Part shown: piece after piece, positions 33,245-40,900 of the stretch | Layout of the letters: every line of letters starts with the position of its first letter | Numbering within the stretch: the first letter of the stretch is position 1 | Assembly (NCBI GenBank): GCA_902762355.1 | Contig: CACWNR010000027.1 | Location: forward strand, 1 to 41,022 | Source: an uncultured Bacteroidales bacterium | Lineage (GTDB): Bacteria > Bacteroidota > Bacteroidia > Bacteroidales > Paludibacteraceae | DNA length: 41,022 bases | Direction: 5' to 3' | Made by a program: the position numbers and the translations under genes | The notes under the pieces: model-generated | Told to the model about the DNA's origin: nothing | The model's database searches: none | The model's input: only the letters and a program-made list of their open reading frames with translations

Positions 33245-34453
33245 ATGAAAAAGATTATAACCATTATGATGACCGCTCTCAGTGTAGCGGTCTCGGCGCA
33301 GACGGACACGACGGCTGTGCCCAAAGACACCACCGAAGGATTTCGTTTCACGACCATCGATAGCGTAGCTATCAGTCCGGTCAAAGACCAGAACCGCAGT
33401 TCGACCTGCTGGGCGTTCTCCACGCTCGGCTTCCTCGAGTCCGAAGTGTTGCGCACCAAAGGTAAACTGGTCGATTTCAGTCGTATGTTCGTAGTGAGCA
33501 AGACGATGATCGACCGCGCGACCTACTGCGTGCGTCTATATAACGAGCCGAAGTTCGCGCCCGGCGGGTCTGCCTATGACGTGATCTACTGCATGGAGCA
33601 CTACGGTCTCGTTCCGCAAGAAGCGATGCCCGGTATCCGATACGGCTGGACAGCGAACGATACCCTACCCGTGCATTCCGAACTCGACAAAGTGGCAGCC
33701 GGTTACCTCAAGGGCCTCAGCGGACTCAAACGTATCAGTCCTGTGTGGCGCGAAGGACTGCAGGCTATCTACGATACCTATCTGGGCAAGTGCCCGGAGT
33801 CGTTTGAGTACGAAGGCAAGACCTACACCCCGCAATCATGGGTGAAGAGTCTCGGGCTCAACGCCGATGACTACGTGTCCATCACCAGCTACACCCACCA
33901 TCCTTTCTACGAGCGTTTTGCACTCGAGGTGCCGGATAACTGGCGCATGGATCAGATGTACAACGTACCTCTTGACGAGATGATGCGTATCATCGATAAC
34001 GCCCTTGCTAACGGCTATACGCTCGCATGGGGCGCAGACGTGAGTGAGATCGGTTTTACCCACAAGGGTATCGGTGTCGTGCCCGATGATGACCACGGTG
34101 CTGACATCACCGGCAGCGATATGGCCAAATGGGTAGGTATGTCCAACGACAAGAAGAAAGAGGAACTGACCAAGAAACCGCTGCCGGAGAAGACCATCAC
34201 GCAGCAGATGAGGCAGGATGCGTTCGACAACTGGGAGAACACCGACGACCACGGCATGCAGATCTTCGGTATCGCACACGACCAGAACGGCAAGCGTTAT
34301 TACATGGTCAAGAACTCCTGGGGCACCATGCGTTCGGACTACAAAGGTATATGGTACGTGAGTGAGGCATTCATGCGATACAAGACCAACGATATCCTCG
34401 TTCACAAGAACGCCATTCCGAAAGATATACGCAAAAAACTTAACAATTTGTAA
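33245..34453 (+). CDS. Secreted C1B-family cysteine peptidase (aminopeptidase C/bleomycin-hydrolase type)
   Basis: The 402-aa protein has a signal peptide (MKKIITIMMTALSVAVSA) and a complete papain-like fold of the C1B type. Catalytic Cys55 lies in QNRSSTCWAFST, His336 in DDHGMQIFG and Asn357 in VKNSWG; PGGSAYDVIYCMEHYGLVP and GYTLAWGADVSE are also typical. Members trim peptides from the N-terminus; the signal peptide places this one in the periplasm or outside. It starts 25 bp after the giant 2 tail and is probably co-transcribed. Peptide aldehydes, the predicted product of the NRPS in this window, are classical inhibitors of this enzyme class; any link is inference. Confidence 0.9.
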   Translation: MKKIITIMMTALSVAVSAQTDTTAVPKDTTEGFRFTTIDSVAISPVKDQNRSSTCWAFSTLGFLESEVLRTKGKLVDFSRMFVVSKTMIDRATYCVRLYNEPKFAPGGSAYDVIYCMEHYGLVPQEAMPGIRYGWTANDTLPVHSELDKVAAGYLKGLSGLKRISPVWREGLQAIYDTYLGKCPESFEYEGKTYTPQSWVKSLGLNADDYVSITSYTHHPFYERFALEVPDNWRMDQMYNVPLDEMMRIIDNALANGYTLAWGADVSEIGFTHKGIGVVPDDDHGADITGSDMAKWVGMSNDKKKEELTKKPLPEKTITQQMRQDAFDNWENTDDHGMQIFGIAHDQNGKRYYMVKNSWGTMRSDYKGIWYVSEAFMRYKTNDILVHKNAIPKDIRKKLNNL

Positions 34454-34468
34454 AAATTTGCATTTTTA

Positions 34469-34500
34469 TTTGCATATCTCGGAAAAAAGGTGTAACTTTG
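34469..34500 (+). promoter_or_regulatory. Promoter of the toxin-antitoxin operon
   Basis: -33 TTTG (34469-34472), 20-bp spacer beginning CATATCTC, -7 TAACTTTG (34493-34500). This rules out the TTG at 34498 as a start codon and favours the ATG at 34531. Confidence 0.85.
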
Positions 34501-34530
34501 CGGCCGGATATAAAAAGAAAGGGAAATAGT

Positions 34531-34782
34531 ATGGAGGCAACAATGAGAACTTTACAGGTTACTTTACCGGCATCTGATGCTGTTTTTCTGCGTCGTTTAT
34601 CAGGTAATATGGGATGGCAGATCACTCCCAAACGGGCAACAAAACGTCGCCAACCTCTCCATGCAGACTACTACCAAAGTGAGCAGTTCTATCGTGATAT
34701 AGAAACTGCAGAGCAAGATATCGCCAACGGCAAAGGTCTGCGTGTTGGCAGTAAACAAGAATTAGACGCTCTTTTCGCATGA
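34531..34782 (+). CDS. Antitoxin of a YefM/YoeB-like pair
   Basis: This 83-aa protein (MEATMRTLQVTLPASDAVFL) overlaps the toxin by 4 bp. Its C-terminus (YYQSEQFYRDIETAEQDIAN ... SKQELDALFA) resembles the toxin-binding helices of small antitoxins. It should bind and neutralise the toxin and repress its own promoter. No strong DNA-binding fold can be called from motifs; the assignment rests on size, order, overlap and partner. ATG 34543 is an alternative start. Confidence 0.7.
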   Translation: MEATMRTLQVTLPASDAVFLRRLSGNMGWQITPKRATKRRQPLHADYYQSEQFYRDIETAEQDIANGKGLRVGSKQELDALFA

Positions 34783-35054
34783 GATACACCCTGACTTTTG
34801 CGCCCCGTGCCTTGGCGGACTTAGAAAAAATCAAGAAGTCCGGTGATCAGGCTCGCATAAAGAAACTCCGTACCATCTTGGAGGAGTTGACTGAGCATCC
34901 ATTAACAGGTATCGGAAATCCTGAACGCCTTAAATACAAGGAGAATACGTATTCCCGTCGTTTATCGGGCAAAGACAGAGTCGTTTATTCTGTATACGAA
35001 TCTATCGTTCAGGTAAACATACTCCAAATGTTAGGCCATTACGGCGATAAATAG
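34779..35054 (+). CDS. YoeB/Txe-family mRNA interferase toxin
   Basis: The 91-aa RelE-superfamily protein has YoeB hallmarks: LTFAPRALADLEKIKKSG, HPLTGIGNPERLKY and YSRRLSGKDRVVYSVYE, ending LQMLGHYGDK. YoeB toxins cut mRNA at the ribosomal A site. The C-terminal His-Tyr and the Arg residues expected for catalysis are present. ATG overlaps the antitoxin stop, as usual for these pairs. Confidence 0.88.
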   Translation: MRYTLTFAPRALADLEKIKKSGDQARIKKLRTILEELTEHPLTGIGNPERLKYKENTYSRRLSGKDRVVYSVYESIVQVNILQMLGHYGDK

Positions 35055-35093
35055 CAAACAATAATATTAACTAAAACTTAACACTCATGCCAT

Positions 35094-35147
35094 ATGCCAG
35101 AAATCGGTCGTTTTTATGAGATTATTAGCATTAAACCGCTTGACTAA
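35094..35147 (+). pseudogene. DUF4160 gene reduced to both ends by internal deletion
   Basis: Seventeen codons read MPEIGRFYEIIS then IKPLD and a stop. MPEIxRFYxIII is the characteristic start of DUF4160 proteins, and DUF4160 genes typically precede DUF2442, which starts 2 bp downstream. About 55-65 central residues, including the HFHxxY region, are absent. It is too short to be functional. Confidence 0.65.
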
Positions 35148-35148
35148 T

Positions 35149-35382
35149 ATGGAACTTGTTTGGATTACAAATGCCCAGTATTTAGGTGAGTATCGTTTGG
35201 AACTTACGTTTTCGAACGGAAAGGTAAAGGTGTTCGATGCAAAGGATTATATTGCATCCCATCCGCTTTTTGCGGCATTGAAAGACCAAAAGGTTTTCAG
35301 CAAGTTTGAACTGGATGGCTGGACAGTCAGTTGGCTGAATGGTAAGTTAGATATCTCTCCTGAGTATCTGCTGCAAGCATAA
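35149..35382 (+). CDS. DUF2442 domain protein
   Basis: This 77-aa protein (MELVWITNAQYLGEYRLELT ... GKVKVFDAKDYIASHPLFAALKD ... GWTVSWLNGKLDISPEYLL) matches the small DUF2442 family, often paired with DUF4160 and found among toxin-antitoxin and mobile genes. Its function is not established. Its ATG, rather than the upstream ATG at 35116 inside the DUF4160 remnant, fits the family N-terminus. Confidence 0.8.
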   Translation: MELVWITNAQYLGEYRLELTFSNGKVKVFDAKDYIASHPLFAALKDQKVFSKFELDGWTVSWLNGKLDISPEYLLQA

Positions 35383-35484
35383 ATGCGAATGATTCATAAT
35401 AAAATATTCAATTTTACCCCCCCCCCGCACAGAAGAATGTTGTATATGGCGGATTAAGGGAAATAGATGGTAAATAGCAACGCT

Positions 35485-35522
35485 AAGGCGGTGCGTGGTT
35501 TTTATACCATGCGCTGCCTTTT
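35485..35522 (+). terminator. Hairpin with T tail, possible terminator or leader structure
   Basis: AAGGCGGTGCGTGGT pairs with ACCATGCGCTGCCTT (two G-T wobbles and one mismatch) around TTTTAT, followed by TTTT. It lies 40 bp before the next ATG with no clear promoter in between, so it may instead be part of that gene's 5' leader. A run of ten C (35417-35426) lies upstream. Confidence 0.55.
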
Positions 35523-35562
35523 CATATATATAACAAACATTATTAACTAAAATTCAAACACA

Positions 35563-38500
35563 ATGAGAAAATTTACTTACTTGCTTGCCCTATTGATGCT
35601 ATCAGTTAGCTCTTGGGCAACGCAAATCACGTGGAATCAGGCCGCCGTTCAAAGTGTCGGTATTTCCCAGTATCATGGAAATGGCGAGCCAATGTCCATT
35701 ACAATTAATGGCATTACAGCCACAGCCACCGCTCCCGGAGGTGAGGATTATAGTGGTTTCTATTATAGCACTTATGATAATAATGACCATTATTCCTATA
35801 TCTCTCTTGATAATAGCGGTACGATGACTTTTGCTACTTCTTTGGGAGTGCTGTCGAGTATTGTAATCCACTTGGATGAAACACAAGGATCTGCATATGG
35901 ATTTGGTGAAGGTTGGAGTGAAAATACTACATCACATACTTTATCATGGACAGGTAATGCCGCTTCTGTGGTTTTAGGTAACGACGGAGGAGAATATGGA
36001 GCCAATATTAGCCATATTACTTCTATCGACTTTACCGTTGTTTCTCTGCCTGCTTCTACTTCTTGGAACCTGTCAGACCTTGCAAGTATCGGTATTTCCC
36101 AGTATCATGGACAAGGCGAGCCAATGTCCCAGACGGTTAATGGCATTACCGCCACAGCAACTGCCCTCGGAAATGAAGATTATAGTAGTTTCTCTTATGA
36201 TATTAATTACAATAATGGCAATATCTATCTTGAAGTTGACGGAACGTTCACATTCTCCTCTCCTTTTGGCAATTTGGCAAGCATTGTTATTCACACCACT
36301 AATGAATATGGTATATATACAAATGGCTGGAGTTGGGGCGAAACAGAACATACATTGTCATGGACAGGAAATGCTGCTTCTGTTGTTCTGACTGCTTCTG
36401 TAAGCGATATAACATCCATTGACTTTACTTTTGTAACAGAAGAGCCGGAGCCTGATGTACCGACTCATTTGGTTTCTACGATTACATGGAATACAGATGA
36501 CCTCGCAACGGTCAATGTTCCTATGAACGGTTTTCAAACAATTAACACAATCAGAGTAACGAATAGTTGTCCGGATCCTGTCAATGATAATTGTTATTTC
36601 CGCTATCAAGATGCTCCCTATAACTACTGCGGTTTCTCCATGAATAATGGCGGATCGCTCATTTTTACTCCCGAATCAGGTAGATTAACGCGCATTGTCA
36701 TTAACTGGAATTATGAAGGTCCCGATCCGGATCTTGTGCCGGGATCCGGATGGAGCTTTACGAATAGTCAACTCACATGGACAAGTGATGATGAAGATGG
36801 TGCAGAGTCCGTAGTGTTGAAGTCCAACAGTGATGCATATCTCGCTTCCGGACCGATTTATTCTATCGTGTTTACTCTTGCGGCAGATCCGGATGCTCAA
36901 GCGGATGTTAAGTGGGATAAATCAGAACTTGAATATGAAAATCTGCAACTGTTAGCGTATGACGGAACTGGTTCGGGACAAAATCAGACGATTGATGGCA
37001 TCACAGCCACTGCTACAGCTTCGGCGGACGGTGATTATTGTCATTTCCTCTACAATAGTGAAAATGATAAAGTTACTATGACCGTCAGCGGAAATGGAAC
37101 ACTTACTTTTGCTCCCGAAACGGGTAGATTGACGCGTATTGTTATAGCCGGTATAGTTGACTCAGACAATACGAATCTACCGGTTGAGTCCGGTTGGACT
37201 GCTACTGCCACCAAACTTATTTGGACAGGTGACGCTTCTTTCTCTGTTGATTTGGCGAATGCATCTGTTGATCACATCACATACATTGCATTTACAATAG
37301 ATGATTCCGATCCAAACGACACAAGAGAGGTTCCTGAACTGAAATTCTTAAATGGAAGCGATGAACTGACAGAAGCAACCATCGTAAAAGATAAGTATGG
37401 TGAGTTGTTTAAACCGGGAACTTATTATTATCCAAGTACCGAATATTTTCTCTATGTGAATAATGGGGTCAAGTATTTTCAAGGTCAACCTTTTATAGAT
37501 TGGGCTACTCCAACAGCAAAAGGTCTTACGATGACGTACTCCGTTCCCAATAATGACGTTATTACCCTTACCAAAACTTCAGGTAATAGTTTCGAATTTA
37601 CTGTGAACGGTATTGGAGATGCAGTCGTTACGGCTTCTACCGAAGGCAATGAGACATACAAACCTGCAAGTATAACGTTTACCATCCATGTGGTATTCGG
37701 TAAAGCTGCAACTAAAGAATGTGTATTGGCCTTTACCTCAGGTCCTGATGCCGGTCAATTAGTGCCGGAAGACTATCAATTTGAACTGGAAACCGGTCAA
37801 GAGGTGCCTTGGATGGAATTACGTGAGAAGAGCGACCCGACGGTCGGCTATGCTCCGAGTTTCTCTATCTGGGGTTCGCGTAAACATTATGTAGCCAGCT
37901 TCCAGGCGGAGACGAAACTTCGCGCACTGACCGCAGGTGATGATGTATTTAGAGTGCGTTATGCACGCTATCAAGATGGAGATATGAATGGAGAATACAA
38001 AGAAATCGAGATTCCTGTTCACATCAAGCCGACTGCCATTGCTTTGGCTACTTCTGTGGACTTTACTTCTGACCCATCGACAAATAGCTCTATTGCTAAC
38101 AATGCCACGTATGATGAAGTGAATCATCAAGTACAGATAGGACAAGTAATATCCGATGCAATGGTGCAAGCCGCTTTGGATTGCTACGCTTTCGGCCATC
38201 CGGGATGGAACGAAAACCTTCATAACACCATTAGTTTCGAACTTCCGCAAGGTAATGGAAGTCTCACAGTTAACGGTAATGTACAAGAGGGCTGCGTACT
38301 CAAAGTGAAGATCAGAAGCGAAAATGGAGTTCACAGTTTCACTCCGGCTCAGGTAGCTGCCGGAGAGGCGATTGTTAACTACGATGTACCCAACCAGACA
38401 GCTGTAGTTATCTACATAAGTAATAATGGAAGTTCTCCTGCTCCTAAACGTGCACCTGCGGCCGTGAAGGACGAGCCTAAGGCTGCTCTGACTGCTCTTA

Positions 38501-39096
38501 GCCTAGCTCCGACGTATCCTGTTACCGCGAAAGTCGATCCGGATCATGCAGGTGTATATTACAGCACCCATTACAACGAAACGCAGAAATATCGTCTCCC
38601 TGTTGGAACAGAGGCATACGTGGCTACTATCAGTGGTAGTGGAGACTTGAACATGACCAAAGTGGCAGACGGCGGACAAGTTATTCCTGCCAACACTGCA
38701 CTCATCCTCAAGTCGAATTCTGCATCGGTAGTTCTCACTCCGACGGACGCAGATGCTGTTACGATTAGTGCTTCCAACCAACTGAAGGGAACCGATTCTG
38801 AAACAATGGCTGCTCCGGCTAACTGCTACGTACTGAGTGGTCACTCGACAACCTATTCCGTAACGGGTGTTGGCTTCTATGCGTACACCGGCACGTTGGC
38901 TGCGCACAAGGCATACATCATCTATGGTGGTGCTTCGTCGCCCGCACACCGTATGCGCTTCATTTTCAACAGCCCAACAGGACTGGAGAACAGCCAAGAG
39001 CAGCAGATGAAGAGCGAGAAGTTGCTCGAGAACGGACAACTCATCATTATTAAGAATGGCGTACGTTACAATGCGCAAGGTCAGATTGTTAAATGA
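35563..39096 (+). CDS. Secreted repeat protein with four tandem beta-sandwich repeats
   Basis: The 1177-aa product has a signal peptide (MRKFTYLLALLMLSVSSWA) and four tandem repeats of about 140 residues starting near 20, 166, 304 and 447. Each has W(N/D), a VNGITATATA-like strand, a TFxxxxGxLxxIVIH-like strand and HTLSWTGNAASVVL. Repeats 1 and 2 share GISQYHG exactly. An Ig-like/MBG-type domain follows (about 590-710; DAVVTASTEGNETYKPASIT), then a unique region, and a C-terminal module (about 985-1177) ending LIIIKNGVRYNAQGQIVK, a Bacteroidales secretion-tail type. No enzymatic motif was seen; a surface-structural or binding role is likely. The repeats are visibly more AT-rich than the giant genes, suggesting separate origin. 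Confidence 0.85.
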   Translation: MRKFTYLLALLMLSVSSWATQITWNQAAVQSVGISQYHGNGEPMSITINGITATATAPGGEDYSGFYYSTYDNNDHYSYISLDNSGTMTFATSLGVLSSIVIHLDETQGSAYGFGEGWSENTTSHTLSWTGNAASVVLGNDGGEYGANISHITSIDFTVVSLPASTSWNLSDLASIGISQYHGQGEPMSQTVNGITATATALGNEDYSSFSYDINYNNGNIYLEVDGTFTFSSPFGNLASIVIHTTNEYGIYTNGWSWGETEHTLSWTGNAASVVLTASVSDITSIDFTFVTEEPEPDVPTHLVSTITWNTDDLATVNVPMNGFQTINTIRVTNSCPDPVNDNCYFRYQDAPYNYCGFSMNNGGSLIFTPESGRLTRIVINWNYEGPDPDLVPGSGWSFTNSQLTWTSDDEDGAESVVLKSNSDAYLASGPIYSIVFTLAADPDAQADVKWDKSELEYENLQLLAYDGTGSGQNQTIDGITATATASADGDYCHFLYNSENDKVTMTVSGNGTLTFAPETGRLTRIVIAGIVDSDNTNLPVESGWTATATKLIWTGDASFSVDLANASVDHITYIAFTIDDSDPNDTREVPELKFLNGSDELTEATIVKDKYGELFKPGTYYYPSTEYFLYVNNGVKYFQGQPFIDWATPTAKGLTMTYSVPNNDVITLTKTSGNSFEFTVNGIGDAVVTASTEGNETYKPASITFTIHVVFGKAATKECVLAFTSGPDAGQLVPEDYQFELETGQEVPWMELREKSDPTVGYAPSFSIWGSRKHYVASFQAETKLRALTAGDDVFRVRYARYQDGDMNGEYKEIEIPVHIKPTAIALATSVDFTSDPSTNSSIANNATYDEVNHQVQIGQVISDAMVQAALDCYAFGHPGWNENLHNTISFELPQGNGSLTVNGNVQEGCVLKVKIRSENGVHSFTPAQVAAGEAIVNYDVPNQTAVVIYISNNGSSPAPKRAPAAVKDEPKAALTALSLAPTYPVTAKVDPDHAGVYYSTHYNETQKYRLPVGTEAYVATISGSGDLNMTKVADGGQVIPANTALILKSNSASVVLTPTDADAVTISASNQLKGTDSETMAAPANCYVLSGHSTTYSVTGVGFYAYTGTLAAHKAYIIYGGASSPAHRMRFIFNSPTGLENSQEQQMKSEKLLENGQLIIIKNGVRYNAQGQIVK

Positions 39097-39116
39097 TTAA
39101 TTTGGAGGACACAACT

Positions 39117-39254
39117 ATGACAAAGAAAGTTTATAATCTACCCGCAGTAGAAGTAACGCATATCGCATTGGAATCGATCGTTTTAGCAGGAAGCCCTGCA
39201 CCGGCAGGTGATATGGAAATCCACACCGGCATCGAGACCAACGACCAATGGTAA
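39117..39254 (+). CDS. 45-aa peptide, YxxPxxE...W type
   Basis: It begins MTKKVYNLPAVEVTHIALES, continues IVLAGSPAPAGD and ends IETNDQW. A strong Shine-Dalgarno (TTGGAGGAC, about 10 bp upstream) is striking in a genome that otherwise lacks them. It resembles the ORF at 22683 in length, Tyr-x-x-Pro-x-x-Glu-Val core, Gly/Ser/Pro-rich centre and C-terminal Trp, and it too follows a secreted protein with a KNG-type tail. A terminator follows at once, so it ends the operon. Function unknown. Confidence 0.65.
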   Translation: MTKKVYNLPAVEVTHIALESIVLAGSPAPAGDMEIHTGIETNDQW

Positions 39255-39281
39255 TTCATAGCCATTAGGCGAATATAGGAG

Positions 39282-39309
39282 AAAGTGCTCTTCGGGGCAC
39301 TTTTTTTTG
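39282..39309 (+). terminator. UUCG-loop terminator after the small peptide gene
   Basis: AAAGTGCTC pairs with GGGCACTTT around TTCG and is followed by a T run. Loop and neck match the two terminators near 12127 and 23420. Confidence 0.9.
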
Positions 39310-39391
39310 TTCACATAAAACACTGAAAATAAAGCAGTTAATTTTTAATTGTAAAATGGGATTTAGCAAAATAATTTTTTTCTGCAAAACA

Positions 39392-39423
39392 TTTGCATAG
39401 ATCAAAAATTTGTATTATCTTTG
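39392..39423 (+). promoter_or_regulatory. Promoter of the 39454 gene
   Basis: -33 TTTG (39392-39395), 20-bp spacer beginning CATAGATC, -7 TATCTTTG (39416-39423). A TTG start at 39421 would lie within the -7 box, so the ATG at 39454 is preferred. Confidence 0.85.
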
Positions 39424-39453
39424 CGCACTTTTTTCCCCCTTAACGGAAAAGTC

Positions 39454-39870
39454 ATGAATAACCAAATGCCACATACAACCTCGTCAGACCCCGCAACAGA
39501 TGCGGGTGTGATGAACATGCTGGAGGGTATGGGGCAGTTTGTGAATGGCGTGAAACTGATGTACGGACGTAGCGTGGAGGAGAAAGAGCAGCTTCGTCAA
39601 CAAGTCGAATCGAAGCAGATCGAGCCCACGAATATCGTGGCGGATGGAAAGCAAAATGAGTTGATTGCGGTGCTCAATGCCTTGTATGAATATGGTATGT
39701 TTATCGGTAGCAAGAAAGAGTTCATGGAGCGCATGGCAGGTGCGTTGGGCTGTCCCGGGATAGCTGACTATAGCGCACAACTCTACAAGATCAAACAGAC
39801 CTATAAATATTCCGAGATCTTTGACCGTCTAAAAGACACGGCCATAAAGGATAGAGACAAAGACAACTGA
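39454..39870 (+). CDS. Hypothetical protein, unrecognised
   Basis: This 138-aa soluble protein (MNNQMPHTTSSDPATDAGV ...) has a helical, charged centre (EEKEQLRQQVESKQIEPTN) and a conserved-looking C-terminal part: LIAVLNALYEYGMFIGSKKE, then FMERMAGALGCPG, YSAQLYKIKQTYKYSEIF and DRDKDN. No signal peptide or catalytic motif was seen. Its own promoter and terminator make it monocistronic. The C-terminal style resembles small accessory proteins of Bacteroidales mobile elements, but no family is claimed. Confidence 0.75.
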   Translation: MNNQMPHTTSSDPATDAGVMNMLEGMGQFVNGVKLMYGRSVEEKEQLRQQVESKQIEPTNIVADGKQNELIAVLNALYEYGMFIGSKKEFMERMAGALGCPGIADYSAQLYKIKQTYKYSEIFDRLKDTAIKDRDKDN

Positions 39871-39889
39871 TCGGTTGTCTTTTTTTTTG
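39859..39889 (+). terminator. Rho-independent terminator overlapping the stop codon
   Basis: AAAGACAAC pairs with GTTGTCTTT; the loop TGATCG contains the TGA stop of the 39454 gene, and a T run follows. Confidence 0.85.
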
Positions 39890-39910
39890 CATTTTTTTCA
39901 AAAAAAAGAG

Positions 39911-39930
39911 GATAGTAGGCGCATACTATC
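39911..39930. promoter_or_regulatory. Inverted repeat upstream of a promoter, possible operator
   Basis: GATAGTA-GGCGCA-TACTATC is a perfect 7-bp inverted repeat ending about 23 bp before the -7 box of the 40037 gene, whose -33 box is poor. That position would suit an activator site. It has no T run, so it is not a terminator. Confidence 0.4.
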
Positions 39931-39953
39931 CAATCTGTGTGCGTTAAAAGCAG

Positions 39954-39961
39954 TACTTTTG
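39954..39961 (+). promoter_or_regulatory. -7 box of the 40037 gene
   Basis: TACTTTTG matches TAnnTTTG. No good TTTG lies 19-21 bp upstream. The leader to the ATG is about 75 nt. Confidence 0.55.
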
Positions 39962-39991
39962 CAGCGGATTTCCAATTAAGGCCAAAAACAA

Positions 39992-40005
39992 GGCTACCGG
40001 TAGCC
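39992..40005. repeat. 14-bp perfect palindrome in a 5' leader
   Basis: GGCTACCGGTAGCC lies in the leader of the 40037 gene between the -7 box and the ATG. It could be a repressor site or an RNA hairpin. Confidence 0.45.
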
Positions 40006-40036
40006 ATAATTTTTAACATTTTAACAATTAATTATT

Positions 40037-40441
40037 ATGGCAAAGAAAATCAATTATGAGGTCATTGACCAGATGTTCAGCGCAGTGCTGAGTGCAAACG
40101 AGAGTGAAGCAACGATCAAGGCGTTACGTCCGCAGGTAGAAGAGGCGGTACAGGCGCTGATCGAGGAGCGAGGACTCCCCAAGAACTACACGGGTACAAT
40201 CGAGTATCACGGCTTCAAGATCCGTGTGCAACGACCGAAGAGTTACACCTGGGAGAAGAACAACAACATCCAAGATCCGAACCTCGACTTCTACAAGCAG
40301 CTACACGGCTATTACGAGCAGTTGCAGGACAACGTCAAGGAAGCCCGTGCGGATCTCAAACGTGCGGCAGAAAAGCTCGAGAAAGCCCATCCCGATTCCG
40401 AGTCCATCAAGTACGGGTTCACCATCGCGCTGATGAACTAA
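40037..40441 (+). CDS. Hypothetical coiled-coil protein
   Basis: This 134-aa soluble protein (MAKKINYEVIDQMFSAVLSA ...) has a central strand-like section (NYTGTIEYHGFKIRVQRPKS) and a long C-terminal helix with heptad character (YEQLQDNVKEARADLKRAAE onward). No family was recognised. The layout, a short beta segment followed by an amphipathic helix, suits a small binding or scaffold protein, but this is a guess. Confidence 0.7.
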   Translation: MAKKINYEVIDQMFSAVLSANESEATIKALRPQVEEAVQALIEERGLPKNYTGTIEYHGFKIRVQRPKSYTWEKNNNIQDPNLDFYKQLHGYYEQLQDNVKEARADLKRAAEKLEKAHPDSESIKYGFTIALMN

Positions 40442-40513
40442 AAGCATACGGCGAAGCAGATCGTTTCGTTAGAAAAAGAAAAGTTTGACAAAAGAAAAAT
40501 TATTCATTGTTAA

Positions 40514-40576
40514 GTCCCTGTATCTGTAGTCCCCCCTTACCCCCCTAAGGACTGGAACAGACTACAGGTACGGGAC
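40514..40576. ncRNA. Strong nested hairpin in the 40442-40597 intergenic region
   Basis: GTCCCTGTATCTGTAGTC (40514-40531) pairs with GACTACAGGTACGGGAC (40560-40576) with one bulge and one wobble. Inside, CCTTA (40535-40539) pairs with TAAGG (40546-40550) around CCCCCC. It ends 21 bp before the next ATG and lacks a T run, so it looks more like a structured leader or protein-binding site than a terminator. It matches no RNA family that I recognise. Confidence 0.5.
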
Positions 40577-40597
40577 AAGACATTAAAATTTATTTCT

Positions 40598-40900
40598 ATG
40601 GACTTTAACATCTATTGGACTTTAATAGGCGGCGACATGCATTTTGCCGACCGCAAGGAAGCAGCCAAACGAGTATGGGACGCCCATCCTGAGAAACATT
40701 TTGCCATCATTACTTGGCTGCGGGCACATGGCAAGTATCCCGATCGAAACCCGTATTTCTTCATTCTGGACTTCCAGAACAAGCGCACCCGGACAATGAC
40801 GTTTGAGCAGTACTATGCCAAGTTCGGCACGACGGAGGAACGGGACGGATGGAAGATGGAGAATCCGACAGGAAACAAAGTAATTTACGTGAAGTTATGA
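40598..40900 (+). CDS. Hypothetical protein
   Basis: This 100-aa soluble protein (MDFNIYWTLIGGDMHFADRK ...) is rich in aromatic and charged residues (HFAIITWLRAHGKYPDRNPY, FEQYYAKFGTTEERDGW). No motif or family was recognised. Its start follows the hairpin at 40514-40576, and its stop overlaps the next ORF (ATGA), implying a two-gene operon. Confidence 0.7.
   Translation: MDFNIYWTLIGGDMHFADRKEAAKRVWDAHPEKHFAIITWLRAHGKYPDRNPYFFILDFQNKRTRTMTFEQYYAKFGTTEERDGWKMENPTGNKVIYVKL

Noticed and set aside
34498-34530. TTG start for the antitoxin
   Set aside because: The TTG is part of the -7 box TAACTTTG, so it cannot lie within the mRNA; ATG at 34531 is used.
39421-39453. TTG start for the hypothetical protein at 39454
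   Set aside because: The TTG overlaps the -7 box TATCTTTG.
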